A DNA stretch of 64,000 bases from NCBI RefSeq assembly GCF_018474015.1, contig NZ_JAHCSG010000001.1, positions 1,116,001-1,180,000 on the forward strand. Direction: 5' to 3'. Below are positions 24,760-34,302 of the stretch, one piece after another (the stretch's first letter is position 1; each line of letters begins with the position of its first letter). This DNA is from Williamsia sp. CHRR-6. GTDB lineage: Bacteria > Actinomycetota > Actinomycetes > Mycobacteriales > Mycobacteriaceae. Under the pieces are notes generated by a model that made no database searches, was not told the origin of the DNA, and was given only the letters and a program-made list of their open reading frames with translations. The position numbers were made by a program, and so were the translations under genes.

Positions 24760-25322
24760 CCGAGATCCTCGCGCCGCTGACTCGACCGGGCCGCAGGCAG
24801 GGTGACCGGATCCCACCCGGGTGTCGACAACGGTGTCACGGCCGCCACCTCCCCAGGATCGAGTAGGTCGATCAGCTCTGACACCGACCGCTCGCCCCGC
24901 GCCGTCCACAGCCGCGCGGCCGGATCGGCATCGAGCCAGGGAACCAACACGAATGCCCGAAGGTGCGCACGCGGATGCGGCAGCGTCAACGTCTCGTCGT
25001 CGCTTCGCACCGCCACCCCGTCGATCTGCGCGCTGATCACGTCCACATCCAGCGTGCGCGGCCCCCACCGCACTGCACGGGTGCGTTGCGCGGCGCGTTC
25101 GAGCTCGAAGCCCAGCTGCAACCAGTCCATCGGGGTGACGGCATCGTCGTCGACGATCAACACCGCATTGTGAAAGTCTTCCTGCGACACCGGGCCCCAC
25201 GGAGGGGTGGAGAAGATCGCAGAGGCAGCAACCACATTCGGCGCCAACCGGGCACGCACCGACGCCAGCAGCTCGGTTCGGTCACCCATGTTCGACCCGA
25301 TCGACAACACTGCGCGACTCAC
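24756..25322 (-). CDS. folK: 6-hydroxymethyl-7,8-dihydropterin pyrophosphokinase
   Basis: 188 aa. Motifs [22 protein letters not shown] and the catalytic [12 protein letters not shown] are all present; [16 protein letters not shown] closes the domain. It transfers pyrophosphate from ATP to 6-hydroxymethyl-dihydropterin, between FolB and FolP in folate synthesis. GTG 25322 overlaps the folB stop (GTGA). Confidence 0.95.
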   Translation of the reverse strand: MSRAVLSIGSNMGDRTELLASVRARLAPNVVAASAIFSTPPWGPVSQEDFHNAVLIVDDDAVTPMDWLQLGFELERAAQRTRAVRWGPRTLDVDVISAQIDGVAVRSDDETLTLPHPRAHLRAFVLVPWLDADPAARLWTARGERSVSELIDLLDPGEVAAVTPLSTPGWDPVTLPAARSSQRREDLG

Positions 25323-25693
25323 GCCGACATCGCCTTACGGGACCGTCGCGCCACCACCGCCACATCGGCGAAGGTCAGCGGGATGGGCGCAGATGGCTTG
25401 TGCAGCACCACTTCACACGCCGCCACCCGCTCGTCGCGCATGATGTCCTCGGCGATCTCGGCGCTGACCGTCTCGATCAGATCGCGGGGTTGCCCGGCGA
25501 TGATGTCGTGTGCGCGTTGGGCCAGACCGCCGTAGTCGACGGTGTCGGCGAGGTCGTCCGACGCTGCCGCGGGACGCAAGTCCACCCACAGCGTGATGTC
25601 GACGATGAACTCCTGACCGTCGCGCCGCTCATGGTCGAACACCCCGTGGTTGCCACGTACAGCCAAGCCGCGCAACTCAATTCGATCAGCCAT
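25319..25693 (-). CDS. folB: Dihydroneopterin aldolase
   Basis: 124 aa. [25 protein letters not shown] is the family signature including the Glu that binds the pterin; [16 protein letters not shown] and the [17 protein letters not shown] core with catalytic Lys follow. It cleaves dihydroneopterin to 6-hydroxymethyl-dihydropterin and glycolaldehyde. ATG 25693 lies inside the last codons of folP (8-base overlap). Confidence 0.95.
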   Translation of the reverse strand: MADRIELRGLAVRGNHGVFDHERRDGQEFIVDITLWVDLRPAAASDDLADTVDYGGLAQRAHDIIAGQPRDLIETVSAEIAEDIMRDERVAACEVVLHKPSAPIPLTFADVAVVARRSRKAMSA

Positions 25694-26603
25694 CCACCAG
25701 TCCTCGTCGTCCTCCGTCGGTCCAGGCCGTCGCGACAGCGATCGCGTCACGACTCGAGACCACATCATGTACCCGTACACCCCACGCCCCGTTGACCGCG
25801 GCCAACGCGCTGATCGCCGCAGTGGCCACCTCGCGGCCGTCGGGGGGACGCGGGTTGCGCGGGGTGCCCAGCAACGAGCCGAGGAACCGCTTACGCGAGG
25901 CCCCCACCAGTACCGGGAATCCCAGACCCACCAGCGTGGGCAAAGCGTTGAGCAACGCCCAATTGTGTTCGGCGGCCTTGGCGAAACCCAGTCCAGGGTC
26001 CAGGATCAGGGCGGTGGCATCCACCCCGGCAGCCACCGCGGCATCGACCTGGGCCAGCAGCTCCCCGCTCACCTCGGCCACCACGTCACGGTAGCCGCCC
26101 ACATCGTCGACGCGGTGGGCGAACTTCGCGTCGTCATCAGGCTGGGCATCTCCGACGCGGTGGGGCCGCCAGTGCATCAGGATCCAGGGAACCCCGGCGT
26201 CGGCCACCACCCGCGCCATGTCCGGGTCGGCGCGACCGCCGGAGACGTCGTTGACCACCACGGCCCCGGCCGCCACCGCCGCCGCCGCCACCGAGGCGCG
26301 CATCGTGTCCACCGACACCGCGATGCCCGCCTGCGACAACGCCGCGATCACCGGGACCACCCGAGCGCGTTCGGTCTCGACATCGACCCGGGTGGCCCCG
26401 GGTCGCGTCGACTCGCCGCCCACGTCGACCAGGTGGGCCCCGGCGTCCACCAACGCCCGCCCATGGGCGATGGCGACGTCGGTGTCGAGGTAGCGACCGC
26501 CGTCGGAGAACGAGTCGTCGGTGACGTTGAGGACCCCGACGATGCGGGTCGGCCCCGGGCGGGTCAGGTCACCGCCGAGCGGTGGGGTGGGTGGGGAGTT
26601 CAC
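25686..26603 (-). CDS. folP: Dihydropteroate synthase
   Basis: 305 aa TIM-barrel enzyme. The signatures are [16 protein letters not shown] (the Asp-Asp form found in mycobacterial FolP1), [15 protein letters not shown], and [18 protein letters not shown] carries the pterin-phosphate-binding Arg. It joins pterin pyrophosphate to p-aminobenzoate and is the sulfonamide target. Start GTG 26603, 27 bases after folE, so the gene follows folE in one transcript. Confidence 0.95.
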   Translation of the reverse strand: MNSPPTPPLGGDLTRPGPTRIVGVLNVTDDSFSDGGRYLDTDVAIAHGRALVDAGAHLVDVGGESTRPGATRVDVETERARVVPVIAALSQAGIAVSVDTMRASVAAAAVAAGAVVVNDVSGGRADPDMARVVADAGVPWILMHWRPHRVGDAQPDDDAKFAHRVDDVGGYRDVVAEVSGELLAQVDAAVAAGVDATALILDPGLGFAKAAEHNWALLNALPTLVGLGFPVLVGASRKRFLGSLLGTPRNPRPPDGREVATAAISALAAVNGAWGVRVHDVVSSRDAIAVATAWTDGGRRGLVDG

Positions 26604-26630
26604 AAGCGATCCGACTCACCGGGAGGTGAC

Positions 26631-27233
26631 CTACGAGCTCCGGGCGATCAGGTCCAGGGCCTCGCCGCGACTGACCGCACTGGTCTTGAACAGTCCACGC
26701 ACCGCAGAGGTGGTGGTCTTGGCGCCTGGCTTGCGGATGCCGCGCATCGCCATGCACAGGTGCTCGGCCTCCACCACGACGATCACGCCGCGCGGGTCGA
26801 GGCGACGCACCAGGGCGTCGGCGATCTGGGTGGTCAGCCGCTCCTGCACCTGCGGACGCTTGGCGTAGAGGTCGACCACGCGGGCCAGCTTGGACAGACC
26901 GGTCACCTGGCCGGTGGCGCCGGGGATGTACCCGACATGGGCCACCCCGTGGAATGACACCAGGTGATGTTCGCAGGTGGAGTACATCGGGATGTCACGC
27001 ACCAGCACCAACTCGTCGTGGCCCACGTCGAAGGTGGTGGCCAACACGTCATCGGGGTTGCAGTGCAGGCCGCCGAACATCTCGGCGTATGCCCGCGCCA
27101 CCCGCCCGGGGGTCTCTTTGAGACCGTCGCGGTCGGGGTCCTCGCCAACGGCGATCAGTAGTTCGCGAACCGCCGCTTCGGCGCGCGCGGCGTCGAAAGG
27201 TGCGATGGCAGAACGGTTTTCGGATCGGGTCAT
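26631..27233 (-). CDS. folE: GTP cyclohydrolase I
   Basis: 200 aa. The zinc site Cys-Glu-His-His ([12 protein letters not shown]) and the second Cys in [18 protein letters not shown] are intact, as is [22 protein letters not shown]. It opens folate synthesis by converting GTP to dihydroneopterin triphosphate. First gene of the folE-folP-folB-folK-DUF3180 run; a terminator separates it from ftsH upstream. Confidence 0.95.
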   Translation of the reverse strand: MTRSENRSAIAPFDAARAEAAVRELLIAVGEDPDRDGLKETPGRVARAYAEMFGGLHCNPDDVLATTFDVGHDELVLVRDIPMYSTCEHHLVSFHGVAHVGYIPGATGQVTGLSKLARVVDLYAKRPQVQERLTTQIADALVRRLDPRGVIVVVEAEHLCMAMRGIRKPGAKTTTSAVRGLFKTSAVSRGEALDLIARSS

Positions 27234-27289
27234 CAGCTTTCTCGCTCTTCTCGTGAGGCAAGACCGATCCGTCGCGGTTCGGCCCGGAA

Positions 27290-27320
27290 GCGAGGGACCC
27301 CGTGTCTCGGGATCCCTCGC
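27290..27320 (-). terminator. Hairpin after ftsH
   Basis: GCGAGGGA (27290-27297) pairs with TCCCTCGC (27313-27320), and CCCG with CGGG further in across one mismatch, loop TGTCT. It lies 8 bases beyond the ftsH stop and before folE, marking the operon break. Confidence 0.7.
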
Positions 27321-27327
27321 CAGTCGA

Positions 27328-29688
27328 TCAACGGTCGGGGTGAGACGAGCCGTCCTGGCCGTTGCGCGGTTCACCCGGCCAGCCCGGCGCCGACCACCCC
27401 TCCGGGGCGCCGTAGTCCGGTCGGGTTCCGGCGCGACCGTCCGGGCGCGGGGCGCCGGGCCGGGTGGGACCCGGATATGCGGTGCCACCGCCTGGGTTCG
27501 CTGGCGGAGCGTGGCCTCCCGCAGGCGGATAGCCCTGGGGATACCCCGGATACCCGTTCGGGGGATACCCGTTCTGGGGATACCCGTTGTGGGGGTGACC
27601 GTTCTGGGGATACCCGTTGTACTGCTGTGGGTATCCGTGTCCATTCGGTCCGGGCTGCTGTGCAGGCGGCTGACCGTAACCGGTGTAGCCGTGCTCGGGC
27701 GCCGGTGCGCCCGACGACCCCACACCGACCGGCTGCTTGGTCAGATCCGGGGCGGGCTCGGGGGGCCACGGCTCGCCACGCTCGGTGGCGAGTTCGCGTG
27801 GCGTCTTGACCGGCGGCTTGTCGCTCGGGGTGCGCTCGCCGAACTCGTCGAAATCGGTGATCCGCGGCCGCTTGACCACGTCGGCGAAAATCTCCTCGAG
27901 GTCCTTGCGCGTCAACGTCTCCCGTTCCAACAGCTGAGTGGCCAGGTCGTCGAGCGTGTCGCGGTACTCGTTGAGGATGGCCCACGCCTCGGTGTGGGCG
28001 GCCTCGATCAGGCGCCGCACCTCGGCATCGATCTCGGCGGCCACCTCGGTGGAGTAGTCGGTCTGGGCGCCCATGCCGCGACCCAGGAACGGGTCCCCCT
28101 GCTCCTGGCCGTAGCGCACCGCACCCAGCTTGGCGCTCATGCCGTACTCGGTGACCATGGCTCGGGCGATCTTGGTGGCCTGATCGATGTCCGACGACGC
28201 GCCGGTGGTCGGCTCGTGGAACACCAACTCCTCGGCGGCACGTCCACCCATCGCCATCACCAGCCGCGCGATCATCTCCGAGCGGGTCATCAGGTCCTTG
28301 TCCTGCTCGGGCACGGCCAGCGCATGGCCGCCGGTGCGGCCGCGGGCCAGGATGGTGACCTTGTAGATGGGGTCGAGATCGGGCATCGCCCACGCAGCGA
28401 GCGTGTGTCCACCCTCGTGGTAAGCCACGATCTTGCGTTCGTGCTCGCTGATGATGCGACTCTTGCGACGCGGTCCGCCTACCACCCGGTCCACCGACTC
28501 CTCCAGCAGTTCGGCGGTGATGGTGGTCTTGTGTTCACGCGCGGCCAACAGCGCGGCCTCGTTGATGACGTTGGCCAGGTCGGCACCCGACATTCCCGGG
28601 GTGCGCTTGGCCAGACCGTCGAGGTCGGCGTCGGCGTCGATGGGCTTGCCCGCGGCGTGCACCTTCAAGATGGCGCGGCGACCCGCCATGTCGGGGTTGG
28701 TCACCGGGATCTGGCGGTCGAAACGACCCGGTCGCAGCAGGGCGGGGTCGAGGATGTCGGGGCGGTTGGTGGCTGCGATGAGGATCACGCCCTGGCGATC
28801 GCCGAACCCGTCCATCTCCACCAGCAGCTGGTTGAGGGTCTGCTCACGCTCGTCGTGGCCACCGCCGAGGCCGGCCCCGCGCTGACGCCCGACGGCGTCG
28901 ATCTCGTCGACGAAGATGATGCAGGGACTGTTCTGTTTGGCCTGCTCGAACAGATCACGCACACGGCTGGCACCCACACCGACGAACATCTCGACGAAAT
29001 CGGAGCCCGAGATGGTGAAGAACGGCACCCCGGCCTCACCGGCCACCGCGCGGGCCAGCAACGTCTTGCCGGTTCCGGGCGGTCCGTAGAGCAGTACCCC
29101 GCGCGGGATCTTGGCCCCCAAGGCCTGATAGCGCGTCGGGTTCTGCAGGAAGTCCTTGATCTCGTAGAGCTCTTCGACGGCCTCGTCAGCACCGGCCACA
29201 TCGGCGAAGGTGGTGGTCGGCATGTCCTTGGACAGCTGCTTGGCCTTCGACTTGCCGAAGCCCATCACCCCGCCCCGGCCGCCCTGCATACGGCTCATCA
29301 CGAAGAAGAACAGCCCGAACAGCAGGATCATCGGCAGGATGAAGATGAGGATCTGCCACAGCACCGACTCTTGGGTGACGTTGGTCTGATACTTGGCACC
29401 CGACTTGGTCACCGAGGTGAACACGAAGTTGGTGGCGTCGGAGGGGTACTTCGCCGAGATCTTCTTGCTGCCCTGCACCTCGTTTTTCAGCGTGATGCGC
29501 AGCTGCTGCTCGCGGTCGTCGATCTGCACCGACGACGCGTTCTTGATGTTGAGCTGGGTGAGCGCCACCGAGGTGTCGACGCTCTTGTACTCGCGGTTGC
29601 CATCACGGAGCACCGTGAAGCCCCAGATCGCGAGCACGACGACGGCCACGATGGCCAGATTGCGGAAGACAGTCTTTCGATTCATCAC
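27328..29688 (-). CDS. ftsH: Membrane-anchored ATP-dependent zinc protease FtsH
   Basis: 786 aa. Two transmembrane helices (residues about 8-27 and 111-131) bracket an external domain; the AAA module has Walker A GPPGTGKT (202-209), Walker B IIFVDEID and the SRH region [20 protein letters not shown]; the zinc protease site is HEGGH (424-428). A long C-terminal tail (about 625-786) is rich in Gly, Pro, Tyr, Asn and Gln with repeated G-Y-P-x-N-G units. It degrades misassembled membrane proteins and selected cytosolic regulators. Start GTG 29688 or ATG 29685. Confidence 0.96.
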   Translation of the reverse strand: MMNRKTVFRNLAIVAVVVLAIWGFTVLRDGNREYKSVDTSVALTQLNIKNASSVQIDDREQQLRITLKNEVQGSKKISAKYPSDATNFVFTSVTKSGAKYQTNVTQESVLWQILIFILPMILLFGLFFFVMSRMQGGRGGVMGFGKSKAKQLSKDMPTTTFADVAGADEAVEELYEIKDFLQNPTRYQALGAKIPRGVLLYGPPGTGKTLLARAVAGEAGVPFFTISGSDFVEMFVGVGASRVRDLFEQAKQNSPCIIFVDEIDAVGRQRGAGLGGGHDEREQTLNQLLVEMDGFGDRQGVILIAATNRPDILDPALLRPGRFDRQIPVTNPDMAGRRAILKVHAAGKPIDADADLDGLAKRTPGMSGADLANVINEAALLAAREHKTTITAELLEESVDRVVGGPRRKSRIISEHERKIVAYHEGGHTLAAWAMPDLDPIYKVTILARGRTGGHALAVPEQDKDLMTRSEMIARLVMAMGGRAAEELVFHEPTTGASSDIDQATKIARAMVTEYGMSAKLGAVRYGQEQGDPFLGRGMGAQTDYSTEVAAEIDAEVRRLIEAAHTEAWAILNEYRDTLDDLATQLLERETLTRKDLEEIFADVVKRPRITDFDEFGERTPSDKPPVKTPRELATERGEPWPPEPAPDLTKQPVGVGSSGAPAPEHGYTGYGQPPAQQPGPNGHGYPQQYNGYPQNGHPHNGYPQNGYPPNGYPGYPQGYPPAGGHAPPANPGGGTAYPGPTRPGAPRPDGRAGTRPDYGAPEGWSAPGWPGEPRNGQDGSSHPDR

Positions 29689-29784
29689 GTCCCAGCCGGC
29701 GCCGGCGCGTCCCTTCGCAGAAGTTCCCTGAGAATGCCCAGGCTACCTGTCAACGCCTCAGGACACCTCTGCGTTCCCGATCGG

Positions 29785-29797
29785 TAACCTTGAACTC
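29785..29797 (+). promoter_or_regulatory. Leaderless-type -10 element before the PPOX-type gene
   Basis: TAACCT (29785-29790) plus seven bases leads to ATG 29798; no SD. Confidence 0.5.
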
Positions 29798-30283
29798 ATG
29801 CCACGCACGATTGCGACGACGACTCAGGTCGACCGCGACACCCTTCTGGAGTTCCTGCGCACCCGCCACGACCTCATCCTGTTGACCACCCGCAGCGACG
29901 GATCGCCACAGATGTCCCCGGTCACCGGCGGTGTCGACAGTGAAGGTCGCATCGTCATCTCGACGTACCCCAGCCGGGCGAAGACCCGCAACGCCCAGGC
30001 GCGCCCGCAGGTGTCGGTGCTGGCGCTGTCGCCGGAGTTCAACGATCCTTGGGTGCAGGTCGACGGCACCGCAGAGGTGCTGCACCTGCCCGAGGCACTC
30101 GACGGGCTGGTCGACTACTTTCGCTGCATCGCAGGCGAACACCCCGACTGGGACGAGTACCGCGCCGCCATGACGACGCAGAACAAGTCGCTCATCCGGA
30201 TCACGCCGGTGCGGTGGGGTCCCATCGCCACCGGCGGATTCCCCGCCGATGTGGCCGCCAAGCTCGACAACCACGAAGGTTGA
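29798..30283 (+). CDS. PPOX-class F420/FMN-dependent protein
   Basis: 161 aa split-barrel flavoprotein: DLILLTTRSDGSPQMSPVTGGVD, GRIVISTYPSRAKTRNAQARPQVSVLALS and WVQVDGTAEVLHLPEALDGLVDYF are typical of the PPOX-class F420-dependent oxidoreductase family of actinobacteria (pyridoxamine-oxidase fold). Members reduce varied substrates with F420H2 or simply bind F420/FMN; the substrate is unknown. Divergent from ftsH, and followed two bases after its stop by an array of four 22-nt repeats. Confidence 0.88.
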   Translation: MPRTIATTTQVDRDTLLEFLRTRHDLILLTTRSDGSPQMSPVTGGVDSEGRIVISTYPSRAKTRNAQARPQVSVLALSPEFNDPWVQVDGTAEVLHLPEALDGLVDYFRCIAGEHPDWDEYRAAMTTQNKSLIRITPVRWGPIATGGFPADVAAKLDNHEG

Positions 30284-30285
30284 CC

Positions 30286-30373
30286 CGTCGACCGTGCCCA
30301 AATAGCCCGTCGACCGTGCCGAAATAGCGCGTCGACCGTGCCGAAGTAGCGCGTCGACCGTGCCGAAACTCGA
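30286..30373 (+). repeat. Four tandem 22-nt GTCGACCGTGCCGAA repeats after the PPOX-type gene
   Basis: Units start at 30286, 30308, 30330 and 30352 with an exact 22-nt period: CGTCGACCGTGCCGAAATAGCG and near-copies. They begin two bases after the stop codon, reading away from that gene. Subtype A of the convergent-junction repeat family. Confidence 0.92.
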
Positions 30374-30450
30374 CGCCTCGCCTGCGACGGGCACGAGAAC
30401 CGTGCGCGAGCGGCGACCCCGGAGTGACCACGACACGCTCGATGGTCATC

Positions 30451-30534
30451 TACCGCCCACTCGACGGGAGTTACCGCCCACTCGACGGGAGTTACCGCCC
30501 ACTCGACGGGAGTTACCGCCCACTCGACGGGTGA
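30451..30534 (-). repeat. Four tandem 21-nt GTCGAGTGGGCGG repeats after the amidase gene
   Basis: On the plus strand TACCGCCCACTCGACGGGAG is repeated from 30451, 30472, 30493 and 30514 with a 21-nt period; on the minus strand, the sense strand of the amidase, each unit reads GTCGAGTGGGCGGTA away from the amidase stop at 30539. Subtype B of the same family. Confidence 0.92.
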
Positions 30535-30538
30535 TGGG

Positions 30539-31906
30539 TCAGGCGTAGGTGGGTGCCACGCGCGGCCACGGCTGGGCCGCCTCGATCTGCGCGGCCAACC
30601 CCAGCAGAGTGGCCTCGCTCCCGGGGCGCCCCACCACCTGCACCGACATCGGCGTACGCGATCGCGGATGCATGCCGAACGGGATGGCGATCCCCGGCCA
30701 ACCCACCACGTTGAACGGCGCCGCGAACGGTGCGTAGGTGCTGTTGGCCAGCATGTTCGCCGACCATGGCGCTCGCACCCAGCGACGAGCCCGCAGCGGC
30801 GAGCACGCCAGGGCCGGGGTCATGATCAGCTCACACCCCAGCTCGTCGAGGTGACGCGCATAGCCCTCAGCGGCCACGCGCGCGTGGCCTGGATCGATCC
30901 AGCCACGCTGGTTCACCTGTCGACCGATGGCACCGTGCACGCGGGTGCGCCACGCCAGCCCCGCTCCCCGACGCTGCGCGGCGGTGTGCAGCCCGATGTC
31001 GTCGAGATCGGCCGACACCCCGCCGAACCACCGCGACAGCATTGGCAGGATGTTCTTCGGATAGGGCAGGCGGGTGTCGTGGATCCGATGCCCCAGCGAG
31101 GCGACGAGTGTCGCGGCCGCTCGCAGCGTCGACGCCCAGTGCGGATCGACCACACCGACGGTCAGCGAGTGGTTGGCCGCCACCGCGACCGACGTGGCGG
31201 CCAGATCGGTACGCGCTGCGGCCACGGCGAACGACATGTCCCCGGCCATGACCCCGAACATCAGCCCGGCGTCGGCGACGGTGGTGGCCAGCGGACCGTT
31301 CTCGATCATCCCGTGCCAGCCGCCACCGCCCGGGATCAGTCCTGGCCCCGGTTTCAGCCCGACCAGGCCGGTGCAGGCGGCCGGGATACGTATCGAACCC
31401 ATGCCGTCACTGCCGTGTGCGATGGGCACCACACCCGCGGCGACCGCGGCCGCCGACCCACCCGAGGACCCTCCCGGCGTGCGAGCCCGATTCCATGGGT
31501 TGCGTGTGATGACCTCGGTGGTGTCGGTGGCGCCGAACACACACATCTCGGGCACAGCGGTGATGCCCACGACCACCGCCCCGGCCGCGCGCAGGCGGGC
31601 GACCACCGGATGGTCGGCGGGCTGCGGGGTGTCGGGAGTGGCGGACGTCCCGATCCGCATCGGTTCACCGGCCACCGGCACACAGTCTTTGATGGCGACC
31701 GGCACCCCGGCCAGCGGCAGCGTGGCGCGATCGGCTCGCCGATCCACCACGTCGGCCTCGCCCAACGCGGCCGCGGCGCGCACCCGCACGAACGCGCCGA
31801 GTTCGCGGCTGCGTTCGATGCGATCCAACGCGTCCTGCGTGACTGCGCGCGCGGTCGTGCGCCCGCGCGCCACCTCGCCGGCGATGGTGACCGCGGTGGT
31901 GCTCAC
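30539..31906 (-). CDS. Amidase-signature family hydrolase
   Basis: 455 aa. Catalytic Lys is in GVPVAIKDCVP, the Ser cluster in RTPGGSSGGSAAAVAAG and the nucleophile in HGSDGMGSIRIPAACTGLVGLKP, so the Ser-Ser-Lys triad is intact. The substrate is unknown; related enzymes act on aliphatic or aryl amides and on peptide amides. GTG 31906 lies 19 bases after hpt, so the two may be co-transcribed. Confidence 0.88.
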   Translation of the reverse strand: MSTTAVTIAGEVARGRTTARAVTQDALDRIERSRELGAFVRVRAAAALGEADVVDRRADRATLPLAGVPVAIKDCVPVAGEPMRIGTSATPDTPQPADHPVVARLRAAGAVVVGITAVPEMCVFGATDTTEVITRNPWNRARTPGGSSGGSAAAVAAGVVPIAHGSDGMGSIRIPAACTGLVGLKPGPGLIPGGGGWHGMIENGPLATTVADAGLMFGVMAGDMSFAVAAARTDLAATSVAVAANHSLTVGVVDPHWASTLRAAATLVASLGHRIHDTRLPYPKNILPMLSRWFGGVSADLDDIGLHTAAQRRGAGLAWRTRVHGAIGRQVNQRGWIDPGHARVAAEGYARHLDELGCELIMTPALACSPLRARRWVRAPWSANMLANSTYAPFAAPFNVVGWPGIAIPFGMHPRSRTPMSVQVVGRPGSEATLLGLAAQIEAAQPWPRVAPTYA

Positions 31907-31925
31907 GGTAGGCCGACCGTTGCGG

Positions 31926-32522
31926 TCACGACTGGTAGACCTGGGGTTTCAATCGGCCGATGAACGGCAGGTCCCGATACCGCTCGGCGTAGTCGAGGCC
32001 GTAGCCGACAACGAATTCGTTGGGGATGTCGAAGCCGACCTCGGTCACCTCGACGGTGGTGCGCACCGCGTCGGGTTTACGCAGTAGGGTGCACACCGCG
32101 ATCGACTTGGGCTGGCGCGAGTTGAGGTTGCGCATCAACCACGACAACGTGAGACCGGAGTCGATGATGTCCTCGACGATCAACACGTCGCGGCCGGCGA
32201 TGTCGCGGTCGAGATCTTTGAGGATGCGGACCACGCCGGAGGACGAGGTGGAGCTGCCGTAGGAACTGACGGCCATGAACTCCATCTGACACGGGATGGG
32301 TAGCGCCCGAGCGAAGTCGCTCATGAACATCACCGCACCCTTGAGGACACCGATCAACACCAGGTCGTCGGTGGCGTCGGCATAGCGCGCGGCGATCGCG
32401 GTGGCGAGTTCGCCGATGCGGTTCTTGATCTGTTCCTCGGTGATGAGAACGGCCTCGATGTCGCCTGGGTAGGCGGTATCCGAAGGGTTGTCGAGGCCGC
32501 GTTCGTCACGGTTGTCGCTCAC
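31926..32522 (-). CDS. hpt: Hypoxanthine(-guanine) phosphoribosyltransferase
   Basis: 198 aa. The PRPP loop [14 protein letters not shown], the PPi loop [13 protein letters not shown] and the flexible-loop Ser-Tyr ([12 protein letters not shown]) define the family. It salvages hypoxanthine and guanine to IMP and GMP. In M. tuberculosis hpt (Rv3624c) directly follows tilS; here a pair of secreted-protein genes lies between. Start GTG 32522. Confidence 0.95.
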   Translation of the reverse strand: MSDNRDERGLDNPSDTAYPGDIEAVLITEEQIKNRIGELATAIAARYADATDDLVLIGVLKGAVMFMSDFARALPIPCQMEFMAVSSYGSSTSSSGVVRILKDLDRDIAGRDVLIVEDIIDSGLTLSWLMRNLNSRQPKSIAVCTLLRKPDAVRTTVEVTEVGFDIPNEFVVGYGLDYAERYRDLPFIGRLKPQVYQS

Positions 32523-32806
32523 GGTGATCAGCTTGTCACGTCTGCGCTACACCACACCCATCGGTCCACCCGATGGGAGAACTCCACAAGTACGAACGCA
32601 CGAATCTGGACCACCCGGCTGGCTGTGTCGGTCTGGCAACCGTTAATGTGTGCGGTGCCATAGTCCGGCGGAAGCTGGGGAAGCGAAGGCACGTGATGAC
32701 GGGGCCACCACGTGTCGACGGGCCAGGAACGGTCTTGACCATTCGTTTTCCCCGGGGGGGCACGCTTCTCTCGGGCCCACTTCCACACGGACGGAAAACA
32801 TCACAC

Positions 32807-33418
32807 ATGAGAATGCGTATCGCGCTAGCTGCGGCTGGGGTTTCGCTGGCAACCGTTGCCGGACTGGTCACCGCCGCACCCGCATCGGCCGCCCCCGCGC
32901 CCGAGAAGATCAACTACACGGCCAAGGTTCAGGGGCAGTCCATCCTGTTCACCACCACCGCGGGCAGCCTGCGCACCGCCAACGGCCAGTTCCAGGTGGT
33001 CGACTCGGTCGGACGCGTGGTCGTCGCCTACCCGTTGACCTACTCGTTCAACAATGTCGCCCTGCCCATCAAGGTCTCGGCCAAGGGCCGCAGCGCGACC
33101 CTCACCCCGCAGCTACCGGACTTGCGGCGCAACGCGGCGGCGCCGACCACCCGGGCCGAGCGTGATCAGCAGGCGCTGGCCGTCCTGGGCAGCAACGTCT
33201 CGACGTCGGTGACCATCGGATCGCTGGTGGGCACCATCCTCGGGTGTGTGGTCGGTCTGCTCGGTGCGGTGGTGGGTTGTGTGCCCGGAGCCGGCATCGG
33301 CGCCGTGGCCGGCACCATCATCGCCGGTGGGCCCACGCTGATCGCGGCGGCCGTGCAGTACTTCAACACCATCCGCGCACCGTTCAAGGCCCCGCCGAAG
33401 GTCGCAGCCGGTCGGTGA
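32807..33418 (+). CDS. Secreted DUF8020-like protein, paralogue 1
   Basis: 203 aa. A clean signal peptide (MRMRIALAAAGVSLATVAGLVTAAPASAA) gives a mature start near Ala29/Ala30. A beta-rich domain (YTAKVQGQSILFTTTAGSL...FQVVDSVGRVVVAYPLTYSF) leads to ERDQQALAVLGSN and a Gly/Val/Ile-rich glycine-zipper-like membrane stretch with two Cys (ILGCVVGLLGAVVGCVPG). The whole matches a mycolata secreted family that I recall as DUF8020; function unknown. It is on the opposite strand to the conserved hpt-tilS pair it interrupts, and is followed by a strong terminator. Confidence 0.75.
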   Translation: MRMRIALAAAGVSLATVAGLVTAAPASAAPAPEKINYTAKVQGQSILFTTTAGSLRTANGQFQVVDSVGRVVVAYPLTYSFNNVALPIKVSAKGRSATLTPQLPDLRRNAAAPTTRAERDQQALAVLGSNVSTSVTIGSLVGTILGCVVGLLGAVVGCVPGAGIGAVAGTIIAGGPTLIAAAVQYFNTIRAPFKAPPKVAAGR

Positions 33419-33439
33419 TCGGCCCCTGTTCGTTCGACG

Positions 33440-33467
33440 CGGCGCCCACCGTCACCGGTGGGCGCCG
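33440..33467 (+). terminator. Terminator after secreted paralogue 1
   Basis: A perfect 12-bp stem (33440-33451 with 33456-33467, 4-base loop), extendable by several more pairs including a wobble. It lies about 20 bases after the stop, so the two paralogues are separate transcripts. Confidence 0.8.
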
Positions 33468-33580
33468 TGTCGTCACCGGCCATCCACACTGTGAGACTCG
33501 GGCGAGACTGCCACGGGCCTGCACACCTGTGTGGTGACCGATACCATCCTCAACGAACCGTCGACCGGAGGACAACCCCT

Positions 33581-34240
33581 GTGATGAAGATGCGCACCGC
33601 TGCGATCTCGTTCCTGGCCATCGTGGCCACCGCCCTGGGCCTGGTGACCGTGGCCCCGGCCAACGCCGCTCCCGCCCCCATCCGCTACACCGCCAAGGTG
33701 GTCGGCCAGAGCATCGTGTTCAGCACCGATCTCGGCTCACTTCGAGTGGTGGGCAACACCTTCCAGGTGCTCGACACCCGCGGGAAGGTGGCGATCTCCT
33801 ACCCCCTGACCTACCGCTTCAACAAGACGGCATTCCCGATCAAGGCCACCGTCGCCGGGCGTTCGGCCCGGCTGACGCCGACGCTGCCTGATGCGGCGAC
33901 CCTGCGTCGCACGGTGGCCGCGCCCACCACCCGCGCCGAGCGCGACCTGCAGGCTTACCAGAAGTTCAACACCTACCTGACCACCTCGATCACCATCGGT
34001 TCGCTGATCGGGACCATCGTGGGTGCGGCCATCGGATGCATCTTCATCCCCGGAATCCCCATCCCCTGCCTGTCCGGTGCGGTCACCGGGGCCGGTATCG
34101 GCGGCGTGGCCGGCACCATCATCGGCGGTGGGATCACCCTCGCCGTCGCCGGTGTCGAGTACCTCAACACCACGCGCGCTCCGTTCAAGGCACCGGGCGC
34201 TCCTGCTGCCCGCAAGCCCGCACCGCGCCCCACGCGCTGA
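33581..34240 (+). CDS. Secreted DUF8020-like protein, paralogue 2
   Basis: About 219 aa, same build as its neighbour: signal peptide (MKMRTAAISFLAIVATALG...APANAA), beta domain (IRYTAKVVGQSIVFSTDLGSL, FQVLDTRGKVAISYPLTYRF), the shared AAPTTRAERD segment, a glycine-zipper stretch with two Cys (GAAIGCIFIPGIPIPCLSG), then NTTRAPFKAPG. Unlike paralogue 1 it ends in a Pro/Arg tail. GTG 33581 is nine bases after CGGAGG; ATG 33584 is the alternative. The pair clearly arose by tandem duplication. Confidence 0.75.
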   Translation: MMKMRTAAISFLAIVATALGLVTVAPANAAPAPIRYTAKVVGQSIVFSTDLGSLRVVGNTFQVLDTRGKVAISYPLTYRFNKTAFPIKATVAGRSARLTPTLPDAATLRRTVAAPTTRAERDLQAYQKFNTYLTTSITIGSLIGTIVGAAIGCIFIPGIPIPCLSGAVTGAGIGGVAGTIIGGGITLAVAGVEYLNTTRAPFKAPGAPAARKPAPRPTR

Positions 34241-34264
34241 CAAGGGTTGCACCGCACGTGAAGC

Positions 34265-34302
34265 GGCTGCTCAGCGTGGTTCGAGAGCCACACTGAGCAG
34301 CC
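34265..34302. terminator. Bidirectional hairpin overlapping the end of tilS
   Basis: Arms 34265-34279 and 34288-34302 pair over 15 bp with one mismatch; loop of 8. It lies 24 bases after the stop of secreted paralogue 2 and contains the last codons and stop of tilS, so one arm is coding. Confidence 0.75.

Noticed and set aside
25686-26603. [11 protein letters not shown] in FolP as a damaged signature
   Set aside because: The Asp form is normal in mycobacterial FolP1.
30286-30373. Repeat arrays read as CRISPR
   Set aside because: Period of 21-22 nt leaves almost no spacer between units, there are only 3-5 copies, and no cas genes are in the window.
32807-34240. Secreted paralogue pair as a toxin-antitoxin or two-component bacteriocin
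   Set aside because: Glycine-zipper stretches are suggestive, but both proteins have full signal peptides and the same domain, separate terminators and no immunity-type gene.
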